A stretch of 64,000 nucleotides of DNA from Burkholderiaceae bacterium. GTDB lineage: Bacteria; Pseudomonadota; Gammaproteobacteria; Burkholderiales; Burkholderiaceae_E. The notes below the pieces were generated by a model that was given only the letters and a program-made list of their open reading frames with translations, searched no databases and was not told where the DNA came from. The stretch is from NCBI GenBank assembly GCA_021166725.1, contig JAJPES010000079.1, forward strand, positions 1 to 64,000, read 5' to 3'. Positions 53,562 to 62,926 of the stretch are shown piece after piece; position 1 is the first letter of the stretch; each line of letters opens with the position of its first letter. The position numbers were made by a program, and so were the translations under genes.

Positions 53562-54761
53562 TCACTCCGTTTGGAGGGCAGCGGGCACGGCGACGCGCCC
53601 GCTGCGAATGCGTTCGATCAGGCGCGGTGCGATCGCCGGCAGCGGCAGCACCTCGTGCGCCGCGCCGTGCGCGATCGCCTCGCGCGGCATGCCGAAGATC
53701 ACGCAGCTGGCCTCGTCCTGAACCACGTTCCAGCTGCCCGCGTCGCGCATCTCGCGCATCGCGCGTGCGCCGTCCGCACCCATTCCGGTGAGCATCACGC
53801 CGATCGCATTGGCGCCCACGAGACGCGCTGCCGAGCGGAACAGCACCTCGACCGAGGGACGATGGCGGTTCACCGGTTCGCCGGCGTCGACGCGTGCCAC
53901 GTAGCTCGCGCCGTTGCGTTCCACCGACAGGTGCAGGCCGCCGGGCGCGATGTAGGCGTGGCCGGGCAGGATGCGCTCGCCATCGACGGCCTCCTTGACG
54001 GCGATTCGGCACAGCGAGTTCAACCGCGACGCGTAACTCGTCGTGAAGCCGGCCGGCATATGCTGCGTGACGAGGATCGCCGGAAAGTCAGCGGGCAGTT
54101 GCACGAGCAATTCGCGCGTCGCCTCGGTGCCGCCGGTCGAGGCGCCGATGAAGACGAGCTTCTCGGTCGTCAGCCAGCGCCGCTGCACGGCAGGCGTCGT
54201 CGTGCCGGCGCTTGCGCGTGCAGCCGAAGCGACCTGCGCCGCGGTTGCCGTCGACGCGCCGCTCGCTCCCGGGTATCCCGGCTGCGCCGGCGCCGGATGG
54301 ATGACCGGCGCGCTCGCAGCGGCTTTACGCGCGGGCCGCAGCCGGGCACGCGCCGCCACGCGCAGCTTCTCGACGATCTCGCTGGCGAGCGCCTCCAGGC
54401 CGCCCGCCACGCCGAGGCGCGGCTTGGCGACGAAATCGACCGCGCCGAGCTCGAGCGCCTGCAGCGTGACCTCGGCGCCCCGTTCGGTGAGCGTGGACAC
54501 CATCACGACCGGCATCGGACGCAACCGCATCAGCCGGCCGAGGAAATCGAGCCCGTCCATGCGCGGCATCTCGACGTCGAGCGTGAGCACGTCCGGGTCG
54601 AGCTTGCGGATCATCTCGCGCGCGACCAGCGGATCGCCTGCCACGCCCACGCACTCGAGATCGGGCTGGCGGTCGATGATCTGCTTGAGCAGGCTGCGAA
54701 CGAGCGCCGAGTCGTCGACGACGAGCACGCGCAGCGGGCGTGCGGGCGACACGACGCTCAT
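53562..54761 (-). CDS. cheB: Chemoreceptor methylesterase CheB
   Basis: CheB demethylates and deamidates receptors when phosphorylated. The 399-residue protein has an N-terminal receiver ([31 protein letters not shown]) and a C-terminal esterase with the serine in IGASTGG, His in QHMP and Asp in [10 protein letters not shown]. The linker of about 70 residues is Ala/Pro-rich. ATGA overlap with cheD. Confidence 0.95.
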   Translation of the reverse strand: MSVVSPARPLRVLVVDDSALVRSLLKQIIDRQPDLECVGVAGDPLVAREMIRKLDPDVLTLDVEMPRMDGLDFLGRLMRLRPMPVVMVSTLTERGAEVTLQALELGAVDFVAKPRLGVAGGLEALASEIVEKLRVAARARLRPARKAAASAPVIHPAPAQPGYPGASGASTATAAQVASAARASAGTTTPAVQRRWLTTEKLVFIGASTGGTEATRELLVQLPADFPAILVTQHMPAGFTTSYASRLNSLCRIAVKEAVDGERILPGHAYIAPGGLHLSVERNGASYVARVDAGEPVNRHRPSVEVLFRSAARLVGANAIGVMLTGMGADGARAMREMRDAGSWNVVQDEASCVIFGMPREAIAHGAAHEVLPLPAIAPRLIERIRSGRVAVPAALQTE

Positions 54762-55438
54762 CGCCCGCTCCCCGCATCGGGGCCGACGAAGAGCTCGACG
54801 CTGCCGCCGGCACGCGCCATCGGCTGCGCGCGCTGCGCCGCGGCCCGGTCCTGGCGCAACAGCGCCGCCGCATCGGTCGGCAGCAGCCGCTTGACGACGA
54901 CGCGCCCGTTGATCGGCATGAAGCAGACCTTGCGCGGGTGCACGTCGAGCACGTCGCGGCTGACGATCGGGATGCGCTCGGTCTGCAGGTAGTCGAGCAC
55001 GAAGCGCGTGTTTCGCTCGCCGACGTTCAGCGTGTCCATGCCGGCGATGACCTGCGCGCCGCCGAACACCTTGGCGTCGAGGGCGTTCCGCGAGGCACCC
55101 TGGCGCAGCATCTCGTTGATTAGCAGCTCCATCGCGTACGATCCGTAGCGCCCGTCGCTGCTCGACCCCTCGGGCAGCATGAAGTGATTCAGCCCGCCGA
55201 TGCGCCGCTCACGATCCCACAGGCAGACGGCGATGCACGAGCCCAGCGTCGTCATGATCAGGATGTCGTCGGCGTGCACGAAGTACTCGCCGGGCAGCAC
55301 CTTGACCGCGTCGTTGCCGAAATGCGAGTCGTACCAGAAGAACGACGCCTCTCCGGGCCGGCGCGCAGACGCGCGCAGTTGCGCCAGCCGCGTGTTGCGC
55401 GCCTGACCGGCCGACGTCGATTGCTGCGGCCGCACCAT
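54758..55438 (-). CDS. cheD: Chemoreceptor deamidase CheD
   Basis: CheD deamidates receptor glutamines. The 226-residue protein has the Cys-His pair in the conserved stretch [20 protein letters not shown] followed by LNHFMLP, near residue 65. It has an N-terminal extension of about 35 residues. The ATG at 55438 is two bases after cheR. Presence of CheD with CheB, CheR and CheZ is a common betaproteobacterial set. Confidence 0.94.
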   Translation of the reverse strand: MVRPQQSTSAGQARNTRLAQLRASARRPGEASFFWYDSHFGNDAVKVLPGEYFVHADDILIMTTLGSCIAVCLWDRERRIGGLNHFMLPEGSSSDGRYGSYAMELLINEMLRQGASRNALDAKVFGGAQVIAGMDTLNVGERNTRFVLDYLQTERIPIVSRDVLDVHPRKVCFMPINGRVVVKRLLPTDAAALLRQDRAAAQRAQPMARAGGSVELFVGPDAGSGR

Positions 55439-55440
55439 CG

Positions 55441-56301
55441 TCACTGGCGCTGGTACACGGTCTTGCCCAGCGCACGGAACAGGTCGCGCGAGGCCGCGAA
55501 GTTCTCCGAGTGGCCGGCGAAGAGCCAGCCGCTCGGGGACATCGCGCAATGAATGCGCTCGAGAACGAGGCGCTGCACCTCGGCATCGAAATAGATCATG
55601 ACGTTGCGGCAGAAGACGATGTCCACCGGTTCGTCGAGTTTCCAGTGCGTATCGGCAAGATTCAGCACGCGAAACGAGACGAGCCTGCGCAGTTCCGGAC
55701 GCACGCGGACGAAACCCCGGTTCGTCCCCGTCCCGCGCAGGAAGTGGCGACGAAGCCGCTCGACGCTCAGGCCTCGTGCGTCCTCCGGATAGACACCGCG
55801 CGCCGCAGTCCCGAGCACCTTCGTGTTGATGTCGCTGCAGATGATGTGCACGTCGGCGCCCGTTCCGAGCACCTCGGCGACGGTCATCGCCAGCGAGTAC
55901 GGCTCCTCGCCGGTGGAGGCGGCGTTGCACCAGATGCGCACGCGCTTCCCTGCGCGCCGCCGCAATTCGGCGGCGAGCAGTTCGAAATGATGTTCCTCGC
56001 GGAAGAAGGCGGTGAGGTTCGTCGTCAGGCAGTTCACGAACTCCTGCCATTCGTGCTGCGCAGCCGCCTCGGCCGACGACTCGAGCCAGTGCAGGTAGCT
56101 GGCGAACGACGGGTGGCCGAGCTCGCGCAGGCGTCGCGACAACCGGCTGTACACCATCGCCTGCTTCGCGTCGCCCAGATGGATCCCGGCGCGCTGCCGG
56201 ATGAGCGCACGCACGCGCTCGAAGTCGGCGCGATCGATTGCGAAATCGCCCGCCCCCGGCGTCGGTACCGTGCGGGGCAGAACGAAGGAAGCGGGGCGCA
56301 T
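55441..56301 (-). CDS. cheR: Chemoreceptor methyltransferase CheR
   Basis: CheR methylates receptor glutamates. The 286-residue protein has the N-terminal helical domain (RLSRRLRELGHPSFASYLHW), the SAM motif region (IWCNAASTGEEPYSLAMTVA near 135) and IVFCRNVMIYFD. The ATG at 56301 was chosen over an upstream TTG; neither has a strong ribosome site. It begins the cheRDB-X-cheY-cheA operon. Only one receptor here (14831) has a docking tail. Confidence 0.94.
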   Translation of the reverse strand: MRPASFVLPRTVPTPGAGDFAIDRADFERVRALIRQRAGIHLGDAKQAMVYSRLSRRLRELGHPSFASYLHWLESSAEAAAQHEWQEFVNCLTTNLTAFFREEHHFELLAAELRRRAGKRVRIWCNAASTGEEPYSLAMTVAEVLGTGADVHIICSDINTKVLGTAARGVYPEDARGLSVERLRRHFLRGTGTNRGFVRVRPELRRLVSFRVLNLADTHWKLDEPVDIVFCRNVMIYFDAEVQRLVLERIHCAMSPSGWLFAGHSENFAASRDLFRALGKTVYQRQ

Positions 56302-56423
56302 TCGGGCTCGGGAGCAAGGCGGCAAGGCAGCGGCCGACGGAACGCAACCCCTGCTGTTCCGTTATCGGCACGTTTCGCTGCGACTGTAGGGTCGAGCGAT
56401 TGTCGCGACGATGCGAAACGCGG

Positions 56424-57605
56424 ATGCGCCGAACAGCGGCGCGAAGACCGTACAATTCCGCTGTCGCGGCCCACGCTCTCGCGCCCTTGAACGTCGACAA
56501 CGCCGGTTCGCTCGTCATCGAGCGTCCGTTTCGCCTGCTCGTACTCGAAGACTCCGAGCTCGACTACGAGCTGCTGGTGGCCACCCTGTCGCGCGACCGG
56601 CTGCCGGTCGCCGCCCGTCGCATCGAGACGCGCGCCCAACTGCTGGAGGCGCTGCGCGACGACAAATGGGACGCCGTGATCGCCGACCACCAGTTGCCCA
56701 CGTTTTCCGGCACCGAGGCGCTACAGCTGGTGCGCGCGAGCGATCGCGTCCTGCCTTTCCTGGTCGTCTCGGGCACGCTCGGCGAGGAGGCGGCGGTGGC
56801 GGCGATGCGCAGCGGAGCCGACGACTACCTCGTGAAAGGGCGCCTGGCGCGACTCGCGCCTGCGCTGCTCAATGCGATGGCGCTCGCGCAGGCGCGCCGC
56901 GAGCGCGAGAGTGCTGCGCGCGCTCTCGAACGCTCCGAGCAGCAGCTCCGCGAGCTGTACCTGCATCTGCAGACGGTCGTCGACGACGAGCGTGCCGCGA
57001 TCGCGCGGGAGATCCACGACGACATCGGCGGCATGCTCACCACGCTGCGGCTCGACCTGTCGTGGATCGAGCGTAACGGCGACACGGCTGCCGCCGATCG
57101 CGCGCGCCATGCCCTGCAAACCGTCATCGGCATCATGCAGTCGGCACAGCGCATCCAGCGCAACCTGCGTCCGCCGGTGCTCGACGCCGGCCTGGTCGAC
57201 GCAATGAGCTGGCACATCGGCGAGTTCCGGCGCTCCACCGGGATCGGCGTGACGTTCTCGCATAACGTGAAGGCGGTCGAACTCGACGAATCGCGCGCGA
57301 TGACGGTCTACCGTACTCTGCAGGAGTCGCTGACCAACGTCGCGCGTCACGCCGGCGCATCGGTCGTGCGCATCGACCTCATCGTCACCGCCGGAGAACT
57401 GTCGCTGGAGATCGCCGACGACGGCGTCGGACTCGCCCCCGACGCGCTGGAGAAAGCACAATCCTTCGGCCTGCGCGGCCTGGTCGAGCGCGCGCGCCAG
57501 GTGGGCGGCTGGATCGACCTCTCCGGCGGCGAGCGCGGCGCCTGCGTGTTGCTCTCGATGCCGCTGGCCGGGCAGGCAGCCTCGAAAGCGGAGGCTGCAA
57601 CGTGA
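56424..57605 (+). CDS. Receiver-histidine kinase hybrid (HisKA_3 type)
   Basis: The product has an N-terminal receiver domain (LLVLEDSELDYELL, with acceptor in VIADHQLPTFSG) and a HisKA_3 kinase with the phospho-His in IAREIHDDIGGMLTTL, then a HATPase (LEIADDGVGLAPDALE). It has no sensor or membrane segment. The ATG at 56424 lacks a clear ribosome site; a TTG at 56487 would start closer to the receiver. It overlaps the NarL-type regulator gene by GTGA, so the two are a matched pair. Confidence 0.85.
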   Translation: MRRTAARRPYNSAVAAHALAPLNVDNAGSLVIERPFRLLVLEDSELDYELLVATLSRDRLPVAARRIETRAQLLEALRDDKWDAVIADHQLPTFSGTEALQLVRASDRVLPFLVVSGTLGEEAAVAAMRSGADDYLVKGRLARLAPALLNAMALAQARRERESAARALERSEQQLRELYLHLQTVVDDERAAIAREIHDDIGGMLTTLRLDLSWIERNGDTAAADRARHALQTVIGIMQSAQRIQRNLRPPVLDAGLVDAMSWHIGEFRRSTGIGVTFSHNVKAVELDESRAMTVYRTLQESLTNVARHAGASVVRIDLIVTAGELSLEIADDGVGLAPDALEKAQSFGLRGLVERARQVGGWIDLSGGERGACVLLSMPLAGQAASKAEAAT

Positions 57606-58234
57606 TCCGCGTCGCGCTGGTCGATGATCACGCGATGATCCGGCGCGGGTTGCGCGAAACGCTGGCGGAGGCAGGCGACATCGAGATCGTCGGCGAGGCG
57701 GGTGACTACGCATCGCTGCGCAGCCTGCTGCGGCAGGCGCGCATCGACGTGCTCGTGCTCGACATGAACCTGCCCGGTCGCAGCGGCATCGACGTGCTCA
57801 AGGCGCTCGCCGGAGACGAAGACGCTCCGCGCGTCGTGGTGCTGTCGCAGTACCCCGAGGACCAGTACGCGATCCGCGCGCTGCGCAACGGCGCGATGGC
57901 GTACCTGAACAAGACGACCGAGCCGCGCGACATCGTCGCCGCGGTGCGCAGCGTCGCAGCCGGGCGCAAGCACCTTACCCCGGAGGTCGCGCAGTTGCTG
58001 CTCGATGCGGTCACCGGCACCGGCGGCGGCGCCCGCCACGAGCAGCTGTCCGACCGGGAACTCCAGACGCTGCTGCTGATCGCCTCGGGGCACCGGTTGT
58101 CGGAAATCGCCGAAGCGCTCACCCTGTCGCCGAAAACGGTCAGCGTCTATCGCGCGCGCGTGCTCGAGAAGCTCGGCGTCGCCACGAACGCGGAGCTCGC
58201 CTCGTACGCGTTGCGCCACGGACTGATCGAATAG
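57602..58234 (+). CDS. NarL/FixJ-type response regulator
   Basis: The 210-residue protein has a receiver (ALVDDHAMIRRGLRETLAEA; acceptor in VLVLDMNLPGRSG near 55) and a LuxR-type helix-turn-helix (LSDRELQTLLLIASGHRLSE, then LSPKTVSVYRARVLEKLGV near 175). GTG start. It forms a two-component system with the preceding kinase. Targets are unknown; the position next to cheR suggests a motility-related or adjacent unrelated signal. Confidence 0.92.
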   Translation: MIRVALVDDHAMIRRGLRETLAEAGDIEIVGEAGDYASLRSLLRQARIDVLVLDMNLPGRSGIDVLKALAGDEDAPRVVVLSQYPEDQYAIRALRNGAMAYLNKTTEPRDIVAAVRSVAAGRKHLTPEVAQLLLDAVTGTGGGARHEQLSDRELQTLLLIASGHRLSEIAEALTLSPKTVSVYRARVLEKLGVATNAELASYALRHGLIE

Positions 58235-58242
58235 GATCGACC

Positions 58243-58272
58243 AGGAGGCTGTCCATAGTCCGACAGCCTCCT
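58243..58272 (+). terminator. Perfect 11-bp hairpin after the regulator gene
   Basis: AGGAGGCTGTC and its exact complement enclose an 8-base loop, eight bases after the stop codon. No T run follows, so it may be a weak or Rho-assisted terminator or an mRNA-stabilising hairpin. The rest of the gap to 58402 holds no gene. Confidence 0.5.
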
Positions 58273-58401
58273 AGGCTGGACGGCGTCGTTTCCCCGACCG
58301 CTCGTCGCGCCGGCGCCTCGCTACGTTGCGATCCGTGCACGGGTTCCTTGTTTTCGCTCGCCGCTCGGGTAGATTGGGACGCCTTTCGAACCTGCGCCTC
58401 C

Positions 58402-60258
58402 ATGTCCTCCATCGCTCCCGGCAACGCGGCCCGAAGCAACGCCCGGGTCTTCGTCGTCCTGGCGGCGCTCGCCGCCGTGCTCGCTTTCCAGCCGATCCGG
58501 TTCGCGATCGACCGCCTCTACACGGCAGCGCCGGATTCGAGCCCGGGCGCCGGAATCGGTCCTCCCTGGTTCGCCCTGTTCGCCTCGGGCGTCCTCACGA
58601 TCCTCGCCATCGGCTTCGCCCTTGTTGCCTGGCTGCGCTGGACACGCACCGAAGCCGCACTCGACAGCCTGGTCACCACTGCGGCCCGTCTCGCGATCGG
58701 CGAGCGCGGCCTGCGCGCCAGGCCACGCTCGCCGGTGCTCGAACCGCTTGCCGGCGCGCTGAACCGGCTGGGCGCGCTGAACGAGTCGGCCGAGCAGATG
58801 CTGCTCGATCGCGAGCGGCAGCTCGCCGTCGTGCGACGGCACGCGCGCGCAGCCTATTGGGAAACCGATCGCGACGGCCGGCTGCAACGCATCGAATACG
58901 AGCCGACCTGGCCGAACGCCGAGCGCTGCGCATGGGTCGGCGCGGCGCATCTCGAAAACGCGGGCGCGCTCGATCCGCAGGCCTGGCAGGCCGCGCTCGA
59001 GGCGCTCGCTGCGCGCCAGGCGTACGAGGGACTCGTGCTCGAGCGGACAAGCGCCGAAGGCCGGCCGATCCGGGTGATCGAGTCGGGCGAACCGCGCTTC
59101 GGCGCCGATGGCGATTTCCTCGGCTATTGCGGAACGATGCGCCGCATCGACCCGGATTCCACCCTGCGACAGACGGCGCTGCGCACGGCATTCGAGACGA
59201 GTCCACGGCCCGTCTTCGTCGTTGCCTGCGCGCCGTGGCCACTGCCCATCGTCTGGATGAACGCCTCCGGTCGCGCCCTGCTCGGCGGGAACGGCCCACG
59301 CGACGTGCAGCCCACGATCGGCGCACTGCTCGAGGCGAGCGACGGCGAAGCCGTGCGTGAGTTGCAGCAGGCGATCCTGCGCCGCAGCCCGCTGCGCCGC
59401 GCGCTGCAGGTGCGCGATCGCTACGGCACGCGCAGCGAGGCGATCGCGCGCCTGGAGCCACTCGACGACGGATCGCAGGCATTCGTGCTCGTGCTCGATG
59501 CGAACGAGGCGCAGCTGGAACGCCTGCGCCTGTCGGCCGATGCGGCGCACGCTCTCGGCACGCGCGTGCGCGAACTCGAGCGGCACGCACACCAGCTCGA
59601 TGTCTTCGCCTGGAGCGTCTCGCACGATCTGCGCGCGCCGCTGCGCGCCGTCGACGGATTCGCCCGCATCGTGCTCGAGGATTACGCCGCGCAACTGGCG
59701 CCGGCGGCGCGGGAGCACCTGCAGCGCGTCGTCTCTGCCAGTGCGCGGATGGAGCGGATGATCGATGCGCTGATGGCGCTGGCGCGCTCGACGACGCAGC
59801 CGATGCAGCGCACACCGGTCGATCTCGGCCGGCTCGCGCACGACATCATGCGCAACCTGCTGCGCAGCGATCCGGCACGCGAGGCCCAGATGCATTGCGA
59901 GCCGTCGCTCGTGGTCGAAGGAGACCCCGACCTGCTTCGCCTGATGCTGCAGAACCTGCTCGGGAACGCATGGAAATACACTTCGAAGCGCGCGGTCGCA
60001 TCGATCCGCTTCGACGCGGCCGCCGACGCGCGCGGCCGCACCGTCTACTGCGTCTCCGACAACGGCATCGGCTTCGACTCGGCGAACGCCGACCGGCTGT
60101 TCTCGCCCTTCCAGCGGCTGCATCCGGAAGAAGACATCCCCGGCACCGGGATCGGACTGGCCATCGTGCAACAGATCGTGCAGCGCCACGGCGGCACCAT
60201 CCGCGCGGAGTCGAAGCCCGGCGAAGGCAGCCGCTTCCTCTTCACGATCGGCGGCTGA
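58402..60258 (+). CDS. Membrane-anchored PAS histidine kinase
   Basis: The 618-residue protein has two membrane segments in the first 90 residues (VFVVLAALAAVLAFQPI and FALFASGVLTILAIGFALVA) around a short periplasmic loop. It has one or two PAS-like regions (AYWETDRDGRLQRIEYEP near 152, and 255-370), then HisKA with FAWSVSHDLRAPLRAVDGF and a HATPase (NLLGNAWKYTS, DNGIGF, GTGIGLAIVQQIVQRHGG). This resembles phytochrome-type or light-independent PAS kinases. No partner regulator gene follows; it could feed the NarL-type regulator or an unlinked one. Confidence 0.9.
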   Translation: MSSIAPGNAARSNARVFVVLAALAAVLAFQPIRFAIDRLYTAAPDSSPGAGIGPPWFALFASGVLTILAIGFALVAWLRWTRTEAALDSLVTTAARLAIGERGLRARPRSPVLEPLAGALNRLGALNESAEQMLLDRERQLAVVRRHARAAYWETDRDGRLQRIEYEPTWPNAERCAWVGAAHLENAGALDPQAWQAALEALAARQAYEGLVLERTSAEGRPIRVIESGEPRFGADGDFLGYCGTMRRIDPDSTLRQTALRTAFETSPRPVFVVACAPWPLPIVWMNASGRALLGGNGPRDVQPTIGALLEASDGEAVRELQQAILRRSPLRRALQVRDRYGTRSEAIARLEPLDDGSQAFVLVLDANEAQLERLRLSADAAHALGTRVRELERHAHQLDVFAWSVSHDLRAPLRAVDGFARIVLEDYAAQLAPAAREHLQRVVSASARMERMIDALMALARSTTQPMQRTPVDLGRLAHDIMRNLLRSDPAREAQMHCEPSLVVEGDPDLLRLMLQNLLGNAWKYTSKRAVASIRFDAAADARGRTVYCVSDNGIGFDSANADRLFSPFQRLHPEEDIPGTGIGLAIVQQIVQRHGGTIRAESKPGEGSRFLFTIGG

Positions 60259-60285
60259 TCCGGACCCGGCCGGACCCGAAGTCTC

Positions 60286-60792
60286 CTACGGATTGCCCAG
60301 GAAATCCCGCTTGCCGATCGGAACGCCGTTGTGCCGCAGGATGTTGTATGCGGTCACCGAGTGGAAATACACGTTGGGCATCGAATGCCCAAGCAGCAAC
60401 TGCATCCCCTTGTAGCGCGTTTCCTTGCCGGTTACCGGCAGCACGATCTCGTCGTCCTCCGTTCCGTCGATCCGCTCGGCCGGCACGCTTCGAATGAACT
60501 CGACGCTTCGTGCGATCCGCAACTTCAATTCGGCGAACGTCTTTTCGTCGTCGGGGTAGTACGGCACTTCCATGCCCGCCAGGCGGGCAACGACGCTGCG
60601 CGCCTTGTCGCAGGCAATCTGCACCTGCTTGGAGAACGGATACATGTCGGGCGCGAGCCGACAGTCCATCACCGTTGCCATGTCGATCTTTCCCGCATCG
60701 GCATGCGCCTGCGCCTTGTCGAGGATTCCCGAGAGGTTCCCCAGCAGGTTTGCCAGGCGCGGAACGCTCGCCTGGTACATCGAAATCTTCAT
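60286..60792 (-). CDS. DUF1993 family protein
   Basis: The 168-residue protein matches DUF1993 (MKISMYQASVPRLANLLGNL at the start, GHSMPNVYFHSVTAYNILRH near 135). The fold is DinB-like with an HxxxH-type pattern (HSMPNVYFH). Function unknown. Notably SenA at 62927 also uses a DinB-like iron-binding domain, but there is no evidence of a link. A ribosome site (GAGGTATCGCG) precedes the ATG. Confidence 0.85.
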   Translation of the reverse strand: MKISMYQASVPRLANLLGNLSGILDKAQAHADAGKIDMATVMDCRLAPDMYPFSKQVQIACDKARSVVARLAGMEVPYYPDDEKTFAELKLRIARSVEFIRSVPAERIDGTEDDEIVLPVTGKETRYKGMQLLLGHSMPNVYFHSVTAYNILRHNGVPIGKRDFLGNP

Positions 60793-60905
60793 CGCGATAC
60801 CTCCTCGTGCAGCGCGACTGCGAAGTCGCCCAGGAAAGCGCCCTGTTCCCGCAGTGGTGTCCGCAGCAATTCGATCGGCAGTGCGCGAAGACTACACCGC
60901 TCGGA

Positions 60906-61694
60906 TCATGCTGCTCCTCGTCTGCTGCGCGACACGAAGCGGTCGCTCGCCTGCCAGTGATCGGGATGGACCCAGGTGGCGACCAGCGCCTCGCGCTCTC
61001 GCTGCTCGCGCTGCGCCCTCGTCAAGGCGAGTCGGTCGCCGGACGCGATGGCCTTGAATGCGCGCAGCACCTGCGGTGCGTGCACACGAATCGGTTGAAG
61101 GAAACGCTCCACGCACGCATCGAGCGTTTCGCCTTCGGCGGCGACCTCATCGACCAGTCCGGCCGCGCGCGCCTGCTCGGCAGGCATCGTCTCGGCCCGA
61201 ATGAGGATCGACAGCGCACGATGTCCGCCCACGAGCGCAACGAGATCGGCCCCGCCGCCGAAACCGGTGCAGATGTTCAGCCGGCCCTGCACGAAGCCGA
61301 TCGCCGCATGTCGCGCCGCAACGCGGAAATCACAGGCGACGGCCAGCTCGGCCCCGCCGCCGAGCGCGACTCCGTTCAGCGCCGCGATCACCGGCAACGG
61401 AAACTCGCGCACTGCGCGCAATGCCTCGTTCGCATGCGCCCAGAGTCGCTCGGCGTCGTCCTTCCCACGGAGCTTGTCGAACTCCTTGAGGTCGCCGCCC
61501 GCGGCGAAGCTCTTCTCGCCGGCTCCGGTGACGACCGCCGCCTGCAGCGCGAGATCGTCGGCCGATTCGGTGAACGCCCGTCGCAACTCGCCGAGCACCT
61601 CGGTGCTCAGCGGATTGCGCTGTTCCGGTCGGTCGATCGTCACGTGCAGGACGGCGTCGCGCCGCTCGACTCTCAGGTGGCGGTATCCGGTCAT
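60906..61694 (-). CDS. Enoyl-CoA hydratase/isomerase family protein
   Basis: The 262-residue crotonase-fold protein has the oxyanion-hole segments SFAAGGDLKEFDKLRG near 61 and ALGGGAELAVACDFRVAA near 108, and FGGGADLVALVGGHRAL. The two catalytic glutamates of classical hydratases are not clearly both present (GGGADL replaces the usual GGxQR-type region), so the reaction cannot be named. The start was set at the ATG at 61694, overlapping the small upstream ORF. Confidence 0.85.
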   Translation of the reverse strand: MTGYRHLRVERRDAVLHVTIDRPEQRNPLSTEVLGELRRAFTESADDLALQAAVVTGAGEKSFAAGGDLKEFDKLRGKDDAERLWAHANEALRAVREFPLPVIAALNGVALGGGAELAVACDFRVAARHAAIGFVQGRLNICTGFGGGADLVALVGGHRALSILIRAETMPAEQARAAGLVDEVAAEGETLDACVERFLQPIRVHAPQVLRAFKAIASGDRLALTRAQREQREREALVATWVHPDHWQASDRFVSRSRRGAA

Positions 61695-61867
61695 TGATGG
61701 AAGACCTCCTCGATTCGTCCTCGTGCCGCGACGAGCCGCGCAGCCAGATCGTCGATGTGCTTGTCGCGCCGCAATCGCTTGCCGGCGGCGAGCGTGTGAC
61801 CGGTGATCGCCGGTATCGGAGGGGGACGCAGACGATTGTACGGAAGACGATTCAGGCTGCAAGCCAT
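61691..61867 (-). CDS. Small ORF coupled to the enoyl-CoA hydratase gene
   Basis: A 58-residue product (MACSLNRLPYNRLRPPPIPA, ending ARGRIEEVFHQ). AAGGGAGAA gives a strong ribosome site eight bases before the ATG, and the stop overlaps the hydratase start as ATGA. There is no recognised domain, signal or membrane segment. It may be a real small protein or a translated leader that couples the next gene. Confidence 0.42.
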   Translation of the reverse strand: MACSLNRLPYNRLRPPPIPAITGHTLAAGKRLRRDKHIDDLAARLVAARGRIEEVFHQ

Positions 61868-61945
61868 CGGCAATTCTCCCTTCGAGAAATGACCGAAGTC
61901 CCGGCGAGTCGCGGGGCCCGCGCGCCCGACGGGCGGACGACCACG

Positions 61946-62905
61946 CTATCGTCGACGAAGCAGGTCGCTCACCATGGAACGCACAGCCTCGGACTCCAGC
62001 GCCGGCTCGAACAGCGCGGCGCGCGCATCGCACTGCGCCTGCAGCGTCTCCAACGAGTGCGAGTCGTCGCGCACGCGCTGCAACAACGCGGCAAGCGTCG
62101 CCGAGTCATCGACCGGAAAATAGCCCGCGTAATCTTCGCCGAGCAGGCCGACATTGCCGTCGATGCGCGAAGCGAGCACCGCAGTGCCGCTGCGCACCGC
62201 TTCGATCACCACGTGCGCGCCGCCCTCGATGCGACTCGGGTGAACGAGAACGTGCGCCGCGCGGATGCGCGCGAGCGTTTGTCGGTGAGAGAGCGGACCG
62301 CGCCAGCGGTAGCGCGTGTCGTCAGCGGCAAGCGCTAGCGCCTCGGCGGCGATCGTCGGATCGAGCGCATCGCCGATATGCTCGAAGAAGATGTCGCTGC
62401 GATCCGCAAGCCTGCGTGCGGCATCGAAGAACGTACCGGGGCGCTTCTCCTCGCGCAGGTGGCCGACCATGACCGCCCGCAGCTCGCGCCTCGTCTTCGC
62501 CGCGCGGCTGCGCGCCGGAAACGACTGCAGGATCACCACCGTCCTGGACCGGAACTGCACTGGCAACGCCGCCGGACCGCGCTCGTTGAGCACGACCAGG
62601 CGATCGGCGATCGCGAGCGAGCGCTGCGCGTCTGCGTCCACGTCGATGTCGCGATACAGATCGGTGCCCGTCAGCACGAGCGCCAGCGGACGCCGGGGGT
62701 GTCGCGCGCGCCACGCGGCGATCGACGCGGCCGAGCGTCGCGCATGCAGCGCGATCATCAATGCGTCGTCGCCGCCGCACCATTCCTGCACCAAGCGCAC
62801 CCGATGATCGACCGACAGAAAGCGTGCCCAGCGTCGTGCCGTTCGCCAGTTTCCGTTGTTGGCATCGGCGTTCGCCGGTGTCACGATGACGAGGTGCGGC
62901 CTCAT
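61946..62905 (-). CDS. senB: Selenosugar synthase SenB (selenoneine biosynthesis)
   Basis: SenB makes a selenosugar from selenophosphate and a UDP-sugar. The 319-residue protein belongs to the glycosyltransferase group known by NNGNWRTARRWARFL near residue 16, ALVLTGTDLYRDI near 75, LVVLNERGPAALP and RIEGGAHVVIEA near 222. The start at 62905 fits the family N-terminus (RPHLVIVTPA). It is divergent from senA with 21 bp between start codons. The selenophosphate synthetase SenC is not seen in the window. Assignment is from recall of the family, not a search. Confidence 0.85.
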   Translation of the reverse strand: MRPHLVIVTPANADANNGNWRTARRWARFLSVDHRVRLVQEWCGGDDALMIALHARRSAASIAAWRARHPRRPLALVLTGTDLYRDIDVDADAQRSLAIADRLVVLNERGPAALPVQFRSRTVVILQSFPARSRAAKTRRELRAVMVGHLREEKRPGTFFDAARRLADRSDIFFEHIGDALDPTIAAEALALAADDTRYRWRGPLSHRQTLARIRAAHVLVHPSRIEGGAHVVIEAVRSGTAVLASRIDGNVGLLGEDYAGYFPVDDSATLAALLQRVRDDSHSLETLQAQCDARAALFEPALESEAVRSMVSDLLRRR

Positions 62906-62926
62906 GTCGACGGATCAGGGGCGGGA

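Noticed and set aside
56339-56366. Possible FlhDC box upstream of cheR
   Set aside because: Only one half-site (CGTTATC) resembles the consensus, the other is poor, and no -10 lies 26 bp away in either direction. The promoter of the cheR operon remains unidentified.
60286-60792. DUF1993 gene as part of the selenoneine cluster
   Set aside because: It has a DinB-like fold as SenA does, but it is separated by the hydratase gene and shows no specific link.
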